A stretch of DNA of 62,000 bases, taken from Glandiceps talaboti (taxonomy: Eukaryota > Hemichordata > Enteropneusta > Spengelidae). Made by a program: the position numbers and the translations under genes. Where the stretch lies: contig NC_135552.1 of NCBI RefSeq assembly GCF_964340395.1, positions 15,899,694 through 15,961,693 of the forward strand, given 5' to 3'. Positions 38,001 to 53,000 of the stretch are shown piece by piece. Below the pieces are notes generated by a model that ran no database searches, was not told the origin of the DNA, and saw nothing but the letters and a program-made list of their open reading frames with translations. Every line of letters begins with the position of its first letter. Positions within the stretch are counted from its first letter, which is position 1.

Positions 38001-41000
38001 ATCACATTTTTATATGAATATTTAATTTAAAAAAATAATTAAAATATGTAATTGTTTCCAAGGTAAGAATGTTGCAATTGTTTTGGTGTCCGGGGTTAAA
38101 TCTACTTCATGACGTTGGGGAAATTTTACTCTGAAAGAAGCATAAAATTTGTGCCATTTCTACTTATTCTGTGCAGACCCACAGTTGTAGCGGGACTTAA
38201 ACAGACCTGAGATGTTGATATTGGTGCTTAAGGTGAATCACAATACACATCTCAAAATAATACAGTACAGTTTGAGGTTCACCTCTGTCTAAAGTGGTTT
38301 CAGTTTTCTCAACTATGTTCCCCAACTTGGTGTTTAGTAACAGTGTCCCTCAGGTGAATCACCTATGTACACCTGTAAAAAAATGGTAGAGTCCAGTACA
38401 TGTTTACCAAATGATGTCATTTTTTGAGTCACTGTCCATAAAAGGTGTGTGTAATGCCATATATGGGCACAGTTTCAGTACTGTAACACACCCTGTTGTG
38501 GAATCTATTCCTTGAATGGTTGACAGCAACATTGATTGGCGTAGGCGGCTCTTTTCAAAGACATCCACCATTGCGTGAAACCTTGATGTAATTTGACAAA
38601 ATTTGGTATGCAGGGAAGAGAAACAGATATACAGAGATAAATATTTGTCATACATCAAATAGAGATAGAAATGTATGTTGTACTGTATTGTTATCCCGTT
38701 TAAATTCTAAAGCAACATCTGTCTAATAACCTTCGCAATACAAGTGATAGGTATGTTTGTTGAATTTCAATGACAAGGTATTAAAGAGAAAATTTCCAGA
38801 TAATTGAACAAAGTGAGAGTGATATTGTATGGGTTCAACTGAAGGTTTATGCTTCACAATGTAATTGTCCCAGCTGATAATTGTGTGTGTGACCTTCCAT
38901 CTGTTTACAGGTTGTCCCATTATTTATTAGCCTTGGCTGACCTTGGCCAATGCATTCATGCACATACAAACCAGATATTAAGACACAGAAAACAGTGCTA
39001 CGTTTTTTTATATTTATTTCATCAACATGTCCCAAGCGTTTGCCTTCCTTGACTACCTAGATATTTCATTTTCTATTTAGTGAGAAGTGTTTTCGTAGAT
39101 TTAAATGCCTGATAACAGTTTTCGGAAAGGGACAGTGATGTCATAGGAAATGCACACATACCACGGGAGTCATTTAGGTTGACCTTTTATTGATTGGTAA
39201 AGAGACCTTCCCACATTCCTGGCATGCAGACCAGGTGAGCTAACCGGTCAACACTTTCACCTTGTTTACACCTAAGTTAAATATTAAACTGCCTCTCCTG
39301 TGAGGCTCTCCAAACAAAGAAACCCGGTGTTTTGTCTGAAGTGTTTAAAAGCCAGGTATGTGCTTATTCAGCAACATGAGTGCATTGTGTGCTAAATACT
39401 GTACAGTAGAAAACTAAGTATTTGTTTTGTTACACAGACTCAAAATATACACCTCCACCAAATCTGTGACATCACAAAAGAACTTGCCAGACACATACCT
39501 GTCACATAGTTTTATGCTGAATGTTAATTCTGTTGTTTTGTTTAGTACTCTTGTTCAGACAATAGTATATGGTCAACATTCTTTGAAGCTAGGTGGCAGT
39601 TAGGAAGTGGTTTTTGTCGGTGCTGGGAGTCTCAAAGCAGTTGGGAATATTTTTAGTGTTGACAACAATCAACCAAATATGCGATCGATCAATAGACATT
39701 GGAATGGATATTTTTTACGTAAAAGTGGCTGTAAAAATCTAACATCTGTACTTTATATACATACATGTAGACTGGATGGAATCCATGCGGATTGGGATTT
39801 TAGATTTTGCTTTCCAATCACATAAAGCAAAATCCTGTATGGATTCCAGGCTAACATAGACATCAAACCAGCACCAATTTGAGTTTCATGAAATTAAGAA
39901 GCTCTATAGCTAAGCTACAAGAAAAGAAACACAACAATAACAAAAGATCTACATTTTTTACCTTACAATGAATAATCTAGGCACAGTCTGTCTAGTGAAA
40001 CTGTCGTTTAGGTGGTCCACAAACTGAGAGACAGAAATATACATGATAGCCATGAAATAAAAAAAATGGGACTCATGGAGTTTTTTTTCTTATTTCATAG
40101 TTAAATTCTTGCTGGACACAAAAAAAAAATCCTGGTAATAATCAAAATTTTATAATCTTTGTATTCTGTGAATTATTTAATGAACAGTACATGCAGTTAA
40201 TTATTTATGAATATTCAGAATAAACGTGTACATTAGCTCAGTCCTTGTAATTTGCACCAATCATTAATGTTTATTACATGTACATTTCGAAACATGGTGC
40301 ATTTAACGGTAACCACTCATGAAAACATTAAAAGTGAAATAACATGTGAATTGTTTTGTATATGAAAACAAAATATAGAAAATTATAACAAGAATGTAAA
40401 TATAATAAAAATACACATCACTGTAGGGGAAGATAGGTCCTTCAAATATGATATCATAATTATGGGAGTTGTTTCGTGTTTAAAATATATGTAAATTGAA
40501 ATGTCACTCTTACAAGAAATACTATTTCAGTACCTGCGTGTATAAAATTGCAGGTAGTATCATACGAGATGATGGATGACCTGATCATATTGTAGACTGT
40601 TAAAATGTAATTTTCCCAATCATCACAGAATTTTATTGTGATCTGACCGTATTGCTAGTAAAAGTAATAACATTATAACAACAGCTATGGAAACAAAAGA
40701 TAAAATGAGACGACAACGAAACTGTGTACACATTTTGTGTAGCGTGTCATGTAGTGAACAGAGTATGCTTAATACATTATGCCACCCTACCACTGATCGA
40801 TTCGTGATGACATTTTATATCTATATTTAGAACATGATATACAAAACTGATAACAACAGGAATAAATTGAAACAGTCAGAATGCATTTGAAGTATATACA
40901 AGTCAATCATCTCACTTGGTAATATTATCTTTTCTTTTTTCGTAATGAAAGTGGAAAATTTATAAAAAATGTGTTGACAATATCAAGTAAACCAGATATC

Positions 41001-44000
41001 CAACAAGGGTCATGCCATGTTTATTTCATAAAAAAATAACTCCTTGCATCGTGTGCATTAACATACAGCATAGATGAATATGAAATGTATGTATATCCAT
41101 TTCATATGTACCATGTTTGGATATATAAGGTTCATGGTTATTAAACTGGTCATTTGCAAAACAGAAAACATAGGAATACTCTTTAATACATGTTTGCGCA
41201 CTACCAGTGGTCTGTTTAAGGGATTTACATGAATTATGTCAATTTGTATGCTGTGCTGCAAGCTCTCAAAATAAAATGAGAGAAAGAACTTAATAGTATA
41301 TAGAAATACACAACATAATGTTCATTGTTGTGGTATCGTGTATATGATTAGACAGATGTTTACGTTTAAAAAAATGGACTAATGATATAATTGTATATTA
41401 TAATATGCAAATGCTTTGAAATTTGATATGATGATTACAAGGTTTATTAGAGATTATAGAATATTATAATTTAGTGATCAGAAATTAATTACAGATGAGT
41501 GTAAATTTTGTGCGAGGAGAGACGCTTTGTTCACATCAATTGACAATGTATTGTAGTACATTGACGTGTATACTATTAGTCTTGATATGGTCAAAGTACC
41601 AGCATATGTTGATGCACTGAAATGAAAAGCCTTGCACATATGTTGTATTGACTCATACATCATGTGAAATATATGGTATGTGGAATCTAGACTACCATAC
41701 CAACTTAGGTATATCCTCAAGCCAATGGTTAAAAGTTTGAGTTTTTATTCTGATTATTATTATTTCTTCACTTCAACAGGTCCACCGACATATCAAAAAG
41801 TTGTGATCACCGTGGAACCAGCAGATAACAGTGTCTATAAGCCTGTGGAAGAAGTATCAAACAACAGGGTGTCGAGGTCTGTGGAAGAACCAGTGAAATC
41901 CCGTCAACGTCGTGCTGTTAGACCAGAATTCAGAGACAACATATATGCCGGAGATGTTACAGAGGTGGATGGTCTCAACACTCCCAGTGTGTTTACCCCT
42001 CAGACCATCCTCACTGTAAGTCTCTCTCAGACAATCTCAGTGGAGTTTAAATTTGACTTTCACATCCATTTGCTTTTTACTGGGCTTTAATTTGACTAAT
42101 CTATATATGTAGCTGAGTTTTTATTTTCCATTCAGTTGCATTCACTGGGTTTTAATATGGCTCTGATCAGTGTTTCAAACAGTGAAATTGGTAATCTCTA
42201 TGCTATCATTGCTTTAATTAAGATTTTTAATCAAAAGTAAAAAAAAAGAAAAAAAGTACAACACATTGTTATAATATTATATTTAAAAAAAAGACATAAA
42301 GATTGTATAATTTGGTCACTAGGGGGGCACTGTATTTGCAAGCAGAATTTAATGTTTGGTCAGTCGTTCATATGGTACCCTAGAGTGAAACTCATGTGTT
42401 CCAAGCCTTTTGTGGCATATATTTTGGTATTTTATCTGAAAGTTCAAAATATTTCACCACTTTCAATTTTATGGTGTAATTGTAGAAACTCAAGTAAAAA
42501 TTTTTGCACCCATTTTCTTGACTGTTTCTTGTACCACAGCCATGCAACTAGCATCCATGAAATCTTATTTTTCCTATCCCAGAGACTTGGCCAGCTGGTG
42601 TTTTCCAGTCAAGCCAGTATGTTGATCAAGTCAGATAGCCAAGACTTTGGGGCTATATTATTCCAATCTAGTGTTTTTTCTTTTGGCTCATATCAGATGC
42701 TTGTTTTGAAAATGGGAGAGTGGTGGGGGTGGGGTGGGGGTGTTACCTGAATATGACATATTGATATCGATACCTATGCCAATGATCACTGTATATTTTG
42801 TGGAAATGACAAGTAGCATGATTTTGTCATTTTCTTAGGTGGAGGCAACAGGTGACCCAAGTCCCAGATTCTCTATTCAACCACCAGAATTCCGTGATGA
42901 CTTCAGAGTGGATTCAGTTACTGGAGTCCTGAAAACCAGACGAGATGTTGACCGTGAGGGTGCGATGGGAAGTGTACGTGAATTCCAGATAGTGGCTACA
43001 AATAGTGCTGGAAGTGTTGCGGTTGATGTTACAGTAAGAATACAGGACGTCAATGACAATGCACCAGCTTATCCATTCTCTCAGTATCTTGGTGATTTTC
43101 TAGAAAACACTGGCCCAGGTATGTGTTTACTTCACATTACTACTTGTGAAAACAACATGATGGCAATGTCCCTATCAGAGTTATTTGTCAATTCCTCCAC
43201 CCAGTACAGCTAAATTAATAATGAAAACATTTGCATGTCTGATTGAGTAGATATGTTATTTGATTACTTTGCCATTAAAGAAAATAAAGGTTTAGAAAAT
43301 GCATGGCCTTAGGGATCTATTGTTTAAGCATTCTTTGATGTGCTACAAATATATTTGTGGAAGACATCATGGTATCTGCATATCAAATTTGCTGAATAGT
43401 CTTGCTGATGCTTTCATGTCATATCCAGCCCAGAGACTTGTCTTGGTGTTATGTTCGTACTCTATATCTCAAGAAACGTATGTGGAGATCTTCGTGAGAT
43501 ATAGTAACACCTCGACAAGTCTCTGGGCTATGTAATATCACTCTCTTTCTCATATTATAAGCAAGGGAGAGAATATTTTATAACAGCACTGCAAATCAAA
43601 AACCCCAGTAGCTGTAAACAGAACGTGTTGCTCTTGAAGGCATATACATACATGAAATCCTGGGATCAACTCCTATCTATGGTCTACAAATTTACAAACG
43701 AGTAGTCGTGGGTATTATACACAATTCACCACTTTCTAAGTACAGATCTAAAAAAAACCCACATGTATATCATCAGTCATGAGTCGAGAGACAATTCAAT
43801 TCCTCACAAAGATTGAAATCTTTCCAGTACAGGTTGAGTTTAATTTTGAACAGGCAAAAATTCATGAAAATTTACAGCTACTAGGTCTTGTGAAGATGAG
43901 TTGCCAAGCTATAATCGTCTGCACAAAAAAACCATATAATCATATGTATATGTAATAATAGCTCTCGATAAATGTCTCATTAACATGTCACAAAAATAAA

Positions 44001-47000
44001 TGTCTTCACAGAATATTTGTGTATGCACCTCATATTAGCTGATAAGTACATTGAAATCACTGCACAGAGGATAATTTTACATCAGTCAAACTTCATCATT
44101 TCTTGCAAATCTTTAGTCTTTTTTTTTTTTTTTTAAAAGAGAGTGTTCTAACAGTAATCATTTCAAATACATCGTCACCATTACTCGGTATTATGAGTGG
44201 CTGGTATTTTTTAGATTCAGGAGCAGTGTGCCAGGCCTCGAAGTCACTTTGATAATATCACTGACACACAGCAAGTACTCTTGGCCCATCAAAATCAGAT
44301 ATTCCCCTATCCCTTTACTATGTGATGGTCGCACACAAGAAAACTCATCATTTTGACCCATAACAACAAATTTTGGTCTGTTGTTAGTAATGGGCACACT
44401 TTTTGAGAGAAAAATACGTCAATCAATGTATGTTTGTTTGTTGTCTACTACATCATATTACCCTGTAATTCTGTCTAAATACACCATTATAACACACCAT
44501 TTTAACATAAGGCTTGTTAGCAGAGTTAGTCTTTTCACAGTTTTAAAAGTTAATTATCTCTCAACTACATGTCTACTAATACTTCTCAACACTGCCGATC
44601 AACTAATGTGAACAAAATTTGTTTTATTTACCTCTTCCACACTCTTTTTCCTTGAGTGATACATTCCTCATAAACCAATTTTTTCCCCAAACCAGATGCC
44701 GATAAGCAGATAGGTAACAATCAACTTTATATTTAAACTCCAATATTTCTAACATTTTTTCTTATTTTAAGTCCATCCACCAATTTCCCTTCTAATATAA
44801 TCCAGTTTCCTAATAATATTAACTATACTGGTTATGCAGCAATGTGTTATGCAGCAATATTAATTTTTACCCATTGACAACATGTCCCTTTTTTTCGTAA
44901 AATTTTTTTCATTGTCATTCACACTAATATAAGTTTTTTTGGTCTAAAAATGAAAGATTTACCTGACAATTAATTTGGAATGAGGTTTATATTCCCCCTA
45001 ATTTTATTTGGAATGTAGGGAAAAAAAAACCCATTGTACACGTATATATTCTTTTGGGAACTAAAAACACTGATGTGTATATTGTAGCATGCTTGTAATG
45101 TGTATATATGTGTTTATGTTGTCTGTACCAATGTCTTGTGGTACATTTATAACCAATAATGTCATTATAAACTACATTTGCCAACCTGCACTATATTAAA
45201 AATCATGCCATGTGAGGCAAATAAGGTTTTTTGCAAATTTACAGATAAATTGCCATGATTTTCCACATCTTGACTGTATTTGGGGTTTTGGGAAGGACGA
45301 GGGTCTGGAATACAAGAAAAGTTGTGATATCCATTCCAAATCCGACGTTTTCCAGGAATGGTTTTTGTTGTTGAAAGTATTCCCTTGGCCTTATCCCATG
45401 TAACCAAGCGTTGGCAAGATAAACCCAGTCAATGTATTAGCTGTTCATGGCTTATCTCTCCCTCACATCAATGCATGTACATTGTATCTTCATTGGCATG
45501 CAGCTACGCATCTGATACCAGACTACAGTACAATTCACATTCTATATTTCAATATGCTGTAATTTACATGTATTGCTGGTTTTAAACTTGACAGTTCACA
45601 AAACAGTGTACATAATTGTTTGGAGTATGTATGTCGAAGATCTTGAATAGTAGGCAGAAATATTATACAAGGTTATATTGATTTACTAAAATAAGTAGCC
45701 TGGAATCCGTGCGGATTGGGATTTAGGCTATAAAAGTGCAAATGTGTAGTTGATAAAATGAAAAAAATAAAAATGTGTGGTTATTTGTTTTTAATGGATA
45801 AGTGGCTTATATCTACTCTACAACATTGATACAATTAATTAATTTATCTAATACATTCAACTCATTGCTACAAAATATTGAGATATAGAACTGCTGATCA
45901 ATGGAATGATCTCATACACTTGCACCTTGAGACCTGATTTGATATAACCTCAAAGTACTGTATACATCAACATACGTGTGTGTATCGGTATTTATATTCT
46001 TGTCAAACACTCGCCTACTTTAAAGGCTTAGTTTAGGATTACTATTTAGGCATGAAAAAAAAGTTTTCTGTCAGAGCTATGGAAAAGTTGGTCTGGAACA
46101 AAAGAAATAATTATATGTAATTCACTGAAAGATAACACTAATCCAAGAACTTGGAAATCAATCCCTGGCCTTTAATTTAAAAAAACAAACCCAACAACCG
46201 AAGAACTCACTGACCCTTGTAGGGTCCATGATGGAATATACTTGGTAGTTAGTAATTCTGACAGTCACGTAATATTACCTACATATACCTATTAGTATTT
46301 ACAGGTTATGTCCACTTTTATTGCACTTACTATGTAATACTGCAGAAGATTTCTTTTTTATGTATATTGCTGGAGTCAAAGACTACGAGATATTGTAATA
46401 CACTGTAATGCTATTTTGAAATGACAGTGTAATTGGTGAATTCTCAGTATAATATCTTTTAGGTTTTTTCTACATAATCGTGTATTAAACCACACATTTT
46501 TTACAACACCGTCCAAGAATGGACGAAATAACATTTGAAAAACGTTATCCAGGTGAAATTTTCACCTTGTGCCTTTAACTGGAAATTTATATCTGGATTG
46601 AGTTAGATAAAATAATGGAAAATGATTTTCCTGAAATCAATTTTTGTTTTACCATTTTACAATAGCTGGGTTCTATTAGCCAAATAACCAACTGTTGCTA
46701 TGTGTAGTTAAAAAAAACCCAGATACATTGTTGACATCAAACAGAATATTATTCAGTTCACAATTGTATATATTTGGTGCAAAAAAAGTATAGTGCCTCT
46801 AAATAATTAGTGTAGTTAAGACCAAAAAACGAAGAAGAATTGTTTCTGGTCAGGACATTTTGTCTAAAGTGGTGCGACAACATGAATTTAAAAAAAAATT
46901 TTTTTTTTTTTAATTCTCAACAAACCTGTCACTCAGTCTACTATTTATGGCAGTTACTGTTCGTTTTATTTCGTACTTTAGAGCAAATGTGTATGAGATG

Positions 47001-50000
47001 TGGGGGCGCAGATGTAATTTGCATGATTGACTCTGCAGTTGTCTTCACTGAAGTAGGGAGGGTTATTTTTGTGTTTCCCCATGGAACTGCAGACTGCATG
47101 GGCTGAACAAACAGGCACAAAAACAAAAAGATACCGACACAGGGGTATTTAAGTGATGCACGTGTGGACCAGAAACAATTCTTTTTTTTTTGGGGGGGGG
47201 GGGGGGGGGGGCTAAAATCATGATTATTTTTAAGTATAAACATAACACATTTGTATGATTTCACTCAAAAACTGTTTATCCTATAATAGTTTTTGGAACA
47301 GGAAAATCTGTGAACTCGTAATTCTTTATTCCCCAGAAACTTTCAAGTTGAGCTTGTAGCGAATAAAAAGTATGTATAACTTTGCTGCTGTCAGGTTATA
47401 TTTCTACACAATATTAACTTAATTGTACCTAAATTATGATCCTGTAAGATATATATCATAAATGTCTGTGCCTGATGAATTGAAAACTTTATTTTTCAGG
47501 TCAAAGTGTGATGACATTGGTTGCCCAGGACCGAGATGATCCCAATGTTGGTGGCAATGCCCGTGTAACATATTCCATTATTAAGAATGCTTATAATGCA
47601 GAGTCACAAGAAATTTTTGACATCGGCTATGACAATGCTTTGGTCACAACTAAAGTTGGGAATCTAGACAGAGAACTTGTAGCCTTGTATTACATAACTG
47701 TGAAAGCAGTGGATGGTGGCGGCCTTTCAGGTAATGTTGAATCAATCGTGGGAAAATCGTGTAGCTATAGACAAAACTTTTATGTAGTAAAATATTGTAT
47801 GTCATGTCATGTATTCCAGTTGTTAGAGAGGTAAAAGATTTCAAAGTTTGGCCACTAGGAGTGCTGTTTACAAATTGTTTTGAGGCCAGAAGTGAGTGAC
47901 AGAATAGTTGGGTAGCATGCAGACAGCAGACCAAATTCTAGCCCTTGCTTTGCAATCCCTATATACAAGCAAAATGGTTAGAATTTAGGTAACCAGAGTA
48001 TAGTGTTTTAAATGGACTATCTCTACAGATGCACAAGATGATTTGAATCGATGACATGCCCAAAACACTCTAGTCTTTAGAAATGTGTAACTTGTAATTA
48101 CAGAACCTGTGTTATCTTGCAGGATAATAAGTGTAGCGAATGATTGTACAAAACTCATTGATGTGTTTTTCTATACTTCTAAATCAGTTTAATAATAGTT
48201 TCTAACTAAGGTAATTAATTAGTCTTGTACTAAGTTGTAGTATAAGACTTTCGATCTGTAATTTGGGGTTGCCACATAAAGCTTAAAGGTGATAAATATA
48301 CATCTGTTAGGTTAGCGCCCTCAGTGTCAACCTCCAGTCGCTTTTCAAGTAAAGCAGAATAGTCCGAGGGGTCCAACAGCAGTAGTCTAGTAAATAATTT
48401 ACCTTGTGTATTTCAGCTAAACCAATCTTCAGATGTTATTGTATAAGGTTCAATGACATACACTCTCATGATATATCATATCAATTGATTTGGAACCATG
48501 GCGTTATGCCCATCCATAAGATAGCAATGAAACTGTACATGTAGAAGTTTACACTGGCTGGCATGTATCATTGTTTGCAAAGTCTGGCAGTGATATTTGG
48601 ACAAAACAGTATGAATTTTTAATCTACAGTTAACAAATGAACTGTTTTTATATTTAACATTGAATACCTTCAACTTACTTTCAGTTCACCCTGCATCAAT
48701 ATTAATATCTCCTTTCTGTTTTCTCTTTGTAAAGGCACTGTTACAGCTACCATATATGTGGATGATGTAAATGACAACCCTCCGACCTTTTTCGATGCCA
48801 AATACTCTGTAAGCATTTCTGAAGCACTTGAGGTGAATGAACTTGTGTACACTTTGGATGCTCATGATCCCGATCAAGGCGAAAACACATATAGATTTAC
48901 AAGTGGAAACACTGGCAACAAATTTAGGATTGAACTCGGCAACAGAAACAAATTTGGTCTCGTCAGACTGAATGAGGTAAGATTTTTATCTTGAGTCTTC
49001 TGTTTATAATGTGCCTATAGAAATAAGATCTATATAAACATATTATTCTGCATTCAATTATTTGCCAAATACCGTTCCATATCTTGCTGCGAGAGGTTAT
49101 ATTTCCAGTGATAATGGAGAGCCGGAGGCTTAGCCCTTATACCGGAAAAAATGACCAAGTAGCAAGATTTGGAACAGTATTTGGCAAATAACATACTTAT
49201 ACCGTCACCTACTACTACGAATTCATTTTTGAATGTCTAAAAGTGCTGTTTTATTTCAAAATAAAATCACATCAGCGTTATACGTTTGAGCGTAGTATCA
49301 CATACCTCTCCGATGACTGTAATGTGGTTGTTTACATCTCAGCCTTAACATTATAATCCAATCACTGAGTGCGCGTTTACTCAGTAGTATGACATAATGT
49401 TTACGATTTGCATATCATAACCTTCAGCTGAAAAATGAGTGCGTCGTTGTTTCGTATACTGTATTCCATTAACTGTACAGAAATGTTCGTGATATGCTTT
49501 GCACCCTCTGTGGTGGTAATTTGGATATAGGAATTCATGTTCATGTCGTGTGATGACCATGCATTCGCCGTCACTGGACTTTTGCCGTTCTGTGTAGAAT
49601 TTTTGACGATTTTCCCGTGACATGAAACGGACAGTTCAAAGACTTACAATGTATACAACGGTGATGTTTTGTACGGTTGACAATAAATTTGACATTTGAA
49701 ATGCTGTGTATAGATGGGTTTATAGTTGTCTGCCAGGATTGTTTACAAGGAGATGTGCAGTAATCACATGATACATCAAGCAAAGATATGGCTGTTGGTG
49801 AAAAATATGGCTGCATATCTGCAGGGCTCTCGATAAATCAGAATGTGAGGTTGGTGACAGGTGACGTATAATGTTAATTTATCATAGATGTACGTGGGTG
49901 TAGTAAATTGACAGTCCAAGTCTACATCAGGTATGGCAACTTGATTGTGTTTCTTTGTATTTACAGCAAGTGGACTATGAAGATACAACACAACAAAAGT

Positions 50001-53000
50001 TTAACCTGATAGTGGAAGTATCTGATGGTGTTAACACTGCCAGTACTGAGTTAGAAGTCCTAGTACAGGATGCTAATGATGAGATTCCTGTCTTTGGACG
50101 TCGTTCATATGAAATGACAGTACCAGAGGATCATGATGTTTGGACACGACTTCTTGATGTCCTTGCCAATGATGCCGATATATCCCGAGATTTCGGGGAA
50201 ATTGAGTAAGTTAATGATTTATCCAGTGTTGCTGCCTGCCTTTTGAAAGAGTGGGACATAGTGTCCCGAGAGTCCCCAAGACTTTCATTTTTCTGGGCCA
50301 TCATACATTTTTTTGGGACATTATAAAAAAAGAGCGCCAGTGGCATTGTAGCACAACTGTACAGTTTTTACAAATATTTACCCACATGCTGATCCATGCT
50401 AGATATTTGCTGAATGATTATGCAATTGCCTTTCCAACCCTGTTGTTATCTATGCAATATGTGCGATCATTTGGCTGTTACTATAGGTGTGGTCATGTTG
50501 CTAAACATATTTGCATACAATTTTGGTGTGGGTCATCTATGACCCGTATGTAACGAGTGCTCACAAAAGGAATGAACGATAGTAAATGTAACAGCTAAAA
50601 AGAAATCATGGTGTACACTACATCGGATTTTAATCAGATTGACATTAATCTAAACTTAGGCAGAATTAAGCAATGTATGAGAATTACAAGGCAACTGGCA
50701 GAACAAGGTTTGAAAAGTCATGAGCATATGGATATATGTGTGTGTGTAGGCTGAGCGTATGGATATATGTGTGTGTGTAGGCTGAGCGTATGGATATATG
50801 TGTGTGTGTGTAGGCTGTTTGAGTTCAACCATAGATTTAAGGGCAGACTTTCCAGTGTTTATAGATACATGTCATTTAACCAATATATCATTGCTGTCAC
50901 ACATACAGGTACCGAATTCAAAGAGGTCCAGAAGATGCCAAGTATTTCACTGTTGGGGCTACAAATGGAACTGTGATGCCAATATTGGCTTTAGACAGAG
51001 AAGGGTTTGAGGATCCATTCCAATATCGAGAGGAATATGTTTTTGCAATTCTAGCAGAAGACAATCCATCAGGTACTGTGTGACAACTTTAATCATGACA
51101 TTCGCAAGATATGTGAAGTTTACACTCTGTAACAATAAAAACATGAGAATGCATGTAGAACAGTATGCACCCATTTTAGATGACACAATCACACATGCTA
51201 GGGAGTATATCTAAGCCTTTTCATAATCTAATCCTAACTCCCTACATAGACCCCACACCAACTTTATCCCATGTTTTATGAGAAGTAGGAAAGTCTCGCA
51301 AGAGTTATCGCGTGACTTACATGGTATTGTGAGATTTTCATGGCGACTGAACATCTAAGTTTACCATTATCAGTAAAGGGGTGATCATATGCAAATGAAC
51401 ATTGTTTCAAAGGAAATACCAAAGTTGTTTATCCTGTTAGTGGAGGGTCTATGCTCCCTAGCTTGAATACAACGTGTGTATCTATCTAATTAAACAATCA
51501 TATCATAGTCTTGCTGGAACTTGACATCCTGTGGAGATTCTTATTTTGTTTATTGCGATATTGATTGTATCTGTACATTGCGTGGAAATTGAAGACTTGT
51601 TTGGGATAATGTTTATTTGTGATATCTGCTTGATCAAAGTTTGAATTTTTACCAACTTTGGAAGTTGACTTTATCCTATTTTTTTAATGTAGTGTTTGTT
51701 GACATTGCTTTGTCTGATCAATTAAACCATGCACAAGTCAGGTTCAACGAAAAATATGGAATACATACTCTGGTTGTTTTCCGTCATGACAACACACATC
51801 TATGTCACGACAATGCACGTCTACGTCATGAGTCATGACCTAAGTATATCATTGACTTGTAGTGACAAAGACCCCTTAGGTCACTCGTATTTCCCTTGGC
51901 TGAATGAATAAAAATATTGGGGAATAACATCTAATTGTATCATGTAATAATTATTAAATATAATAATCATGTAACCTATCTGTCATATTTCTTTTTTGTC
52001 AGGGGAAACTTTCGAAGTGCACAACACAGCCACAACAACTTTCACTCTCACGATTACCGATGTCAATGATAATGCACCCGAGTTTCTTCCTGGATATGAT
52101 CTAACAGTGGATGAGAACACAAAACCAGTCGTCTACATTGGTGAAGTCACCATTATTGACCGTGATGACAATTCTGTCAATGGTCCGCCATTTAGTTTTG
52201 AAGTCGTTAATGATGATAACATTCTTGACTTGTTTGCAGTTGAATCAGTGGATAATAATCGTAAGTGTCGTTCCTTCATTGCCAACTTTTAATAGGCCAC
52301 TATATTGGCCATCTAGCAGCCATTTTGTTTGCGAATCTTCCCTGTCCAAAGCCATAAGTCAGACATGCATGAACAGATCTCATTCAAAGTTGCTATTAGA
52401 ACAGTGTTATATGACATACATGTGCATATTTATTATTGTCGTGATATGATTCAATATGGCTGCCTGGCAGCCATTTTGTTTGCGAATATTCCATGTCCAA
52501 AGCTTAGACTCAGACATGCTTGAACAGATCTCATTCAAAGTTGGTATTAGCACAGTGTTCTATGACATACATGTGCATATCCATTTTCGTCATGATACAA
52601 TCCGATATGGCTGCCTGGCAGCCATTTTGTAAGTTGTCTGGTGCGTATTAAATGCCATGCCAGATGAAGCCTACCTCATTTCAGCTGTAAGTTGTCTGAG
52701 GGTGTGTATTAAATGCCATGCCAGATGAAGCTTACCTCATTTTAGCTGTAATTATTTATTATTTTGCCACTTTACAATCTGCCCCCCCCCCCCCCCCCAA
52801 TTTCTACAAACTCCTTTAGCGTAGGGTTAAATACTGTAGCTGACATTGTGAACATATTCATAATGAAAACAAATGAAACAGCTATATAACACTAGATTAA
52901 AGAATACTTTGGCGAAGTCAATGGTTTAGAATGTGTAGTGAAAAGGCCAATAGGGGCAGTGGTTTTACTTGTAGAGTGTGACCACTTGGATTGTGAGGCC

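Larger units (their letters stand above)
29050..41779 (+). other. Cadherin intron 1 (12.7 kb)
   Basis: No exon of the cadherin or of another gene is supported inside it. It contains a tandem repeat near 30304-30840, an octamer/CRE cluster at 31372-31439, foldback or MITE sequences (39768-39853, 37267-37312) and dispersed copies of a GATAGCCAAGTCTCTGG-type sequence (near 36082 and 37423). AATAAA occurs at 29326-29331, shortly after exon 1. A minus-strand frame at 38404-38658 is protein-like but not recognised. Confidence 0.8.
43119..47499 (+). other. Cadherin intron 3
   Basis: 4.4-kb intron. It holds foldback elements at 43427-43529 and 45696-45730, T-runs near 44120 and 46900, and a T/G homopolymer at 47181-47211. 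No exon is supported. Confidence 0.85.

Noticed and set aside
38404-38658. Minus-strand 84-residue frame in intron 1
   Set aside because: It looks protein-like in places, but I recognise no family, and there are no convincing splice sites or repeated copies.
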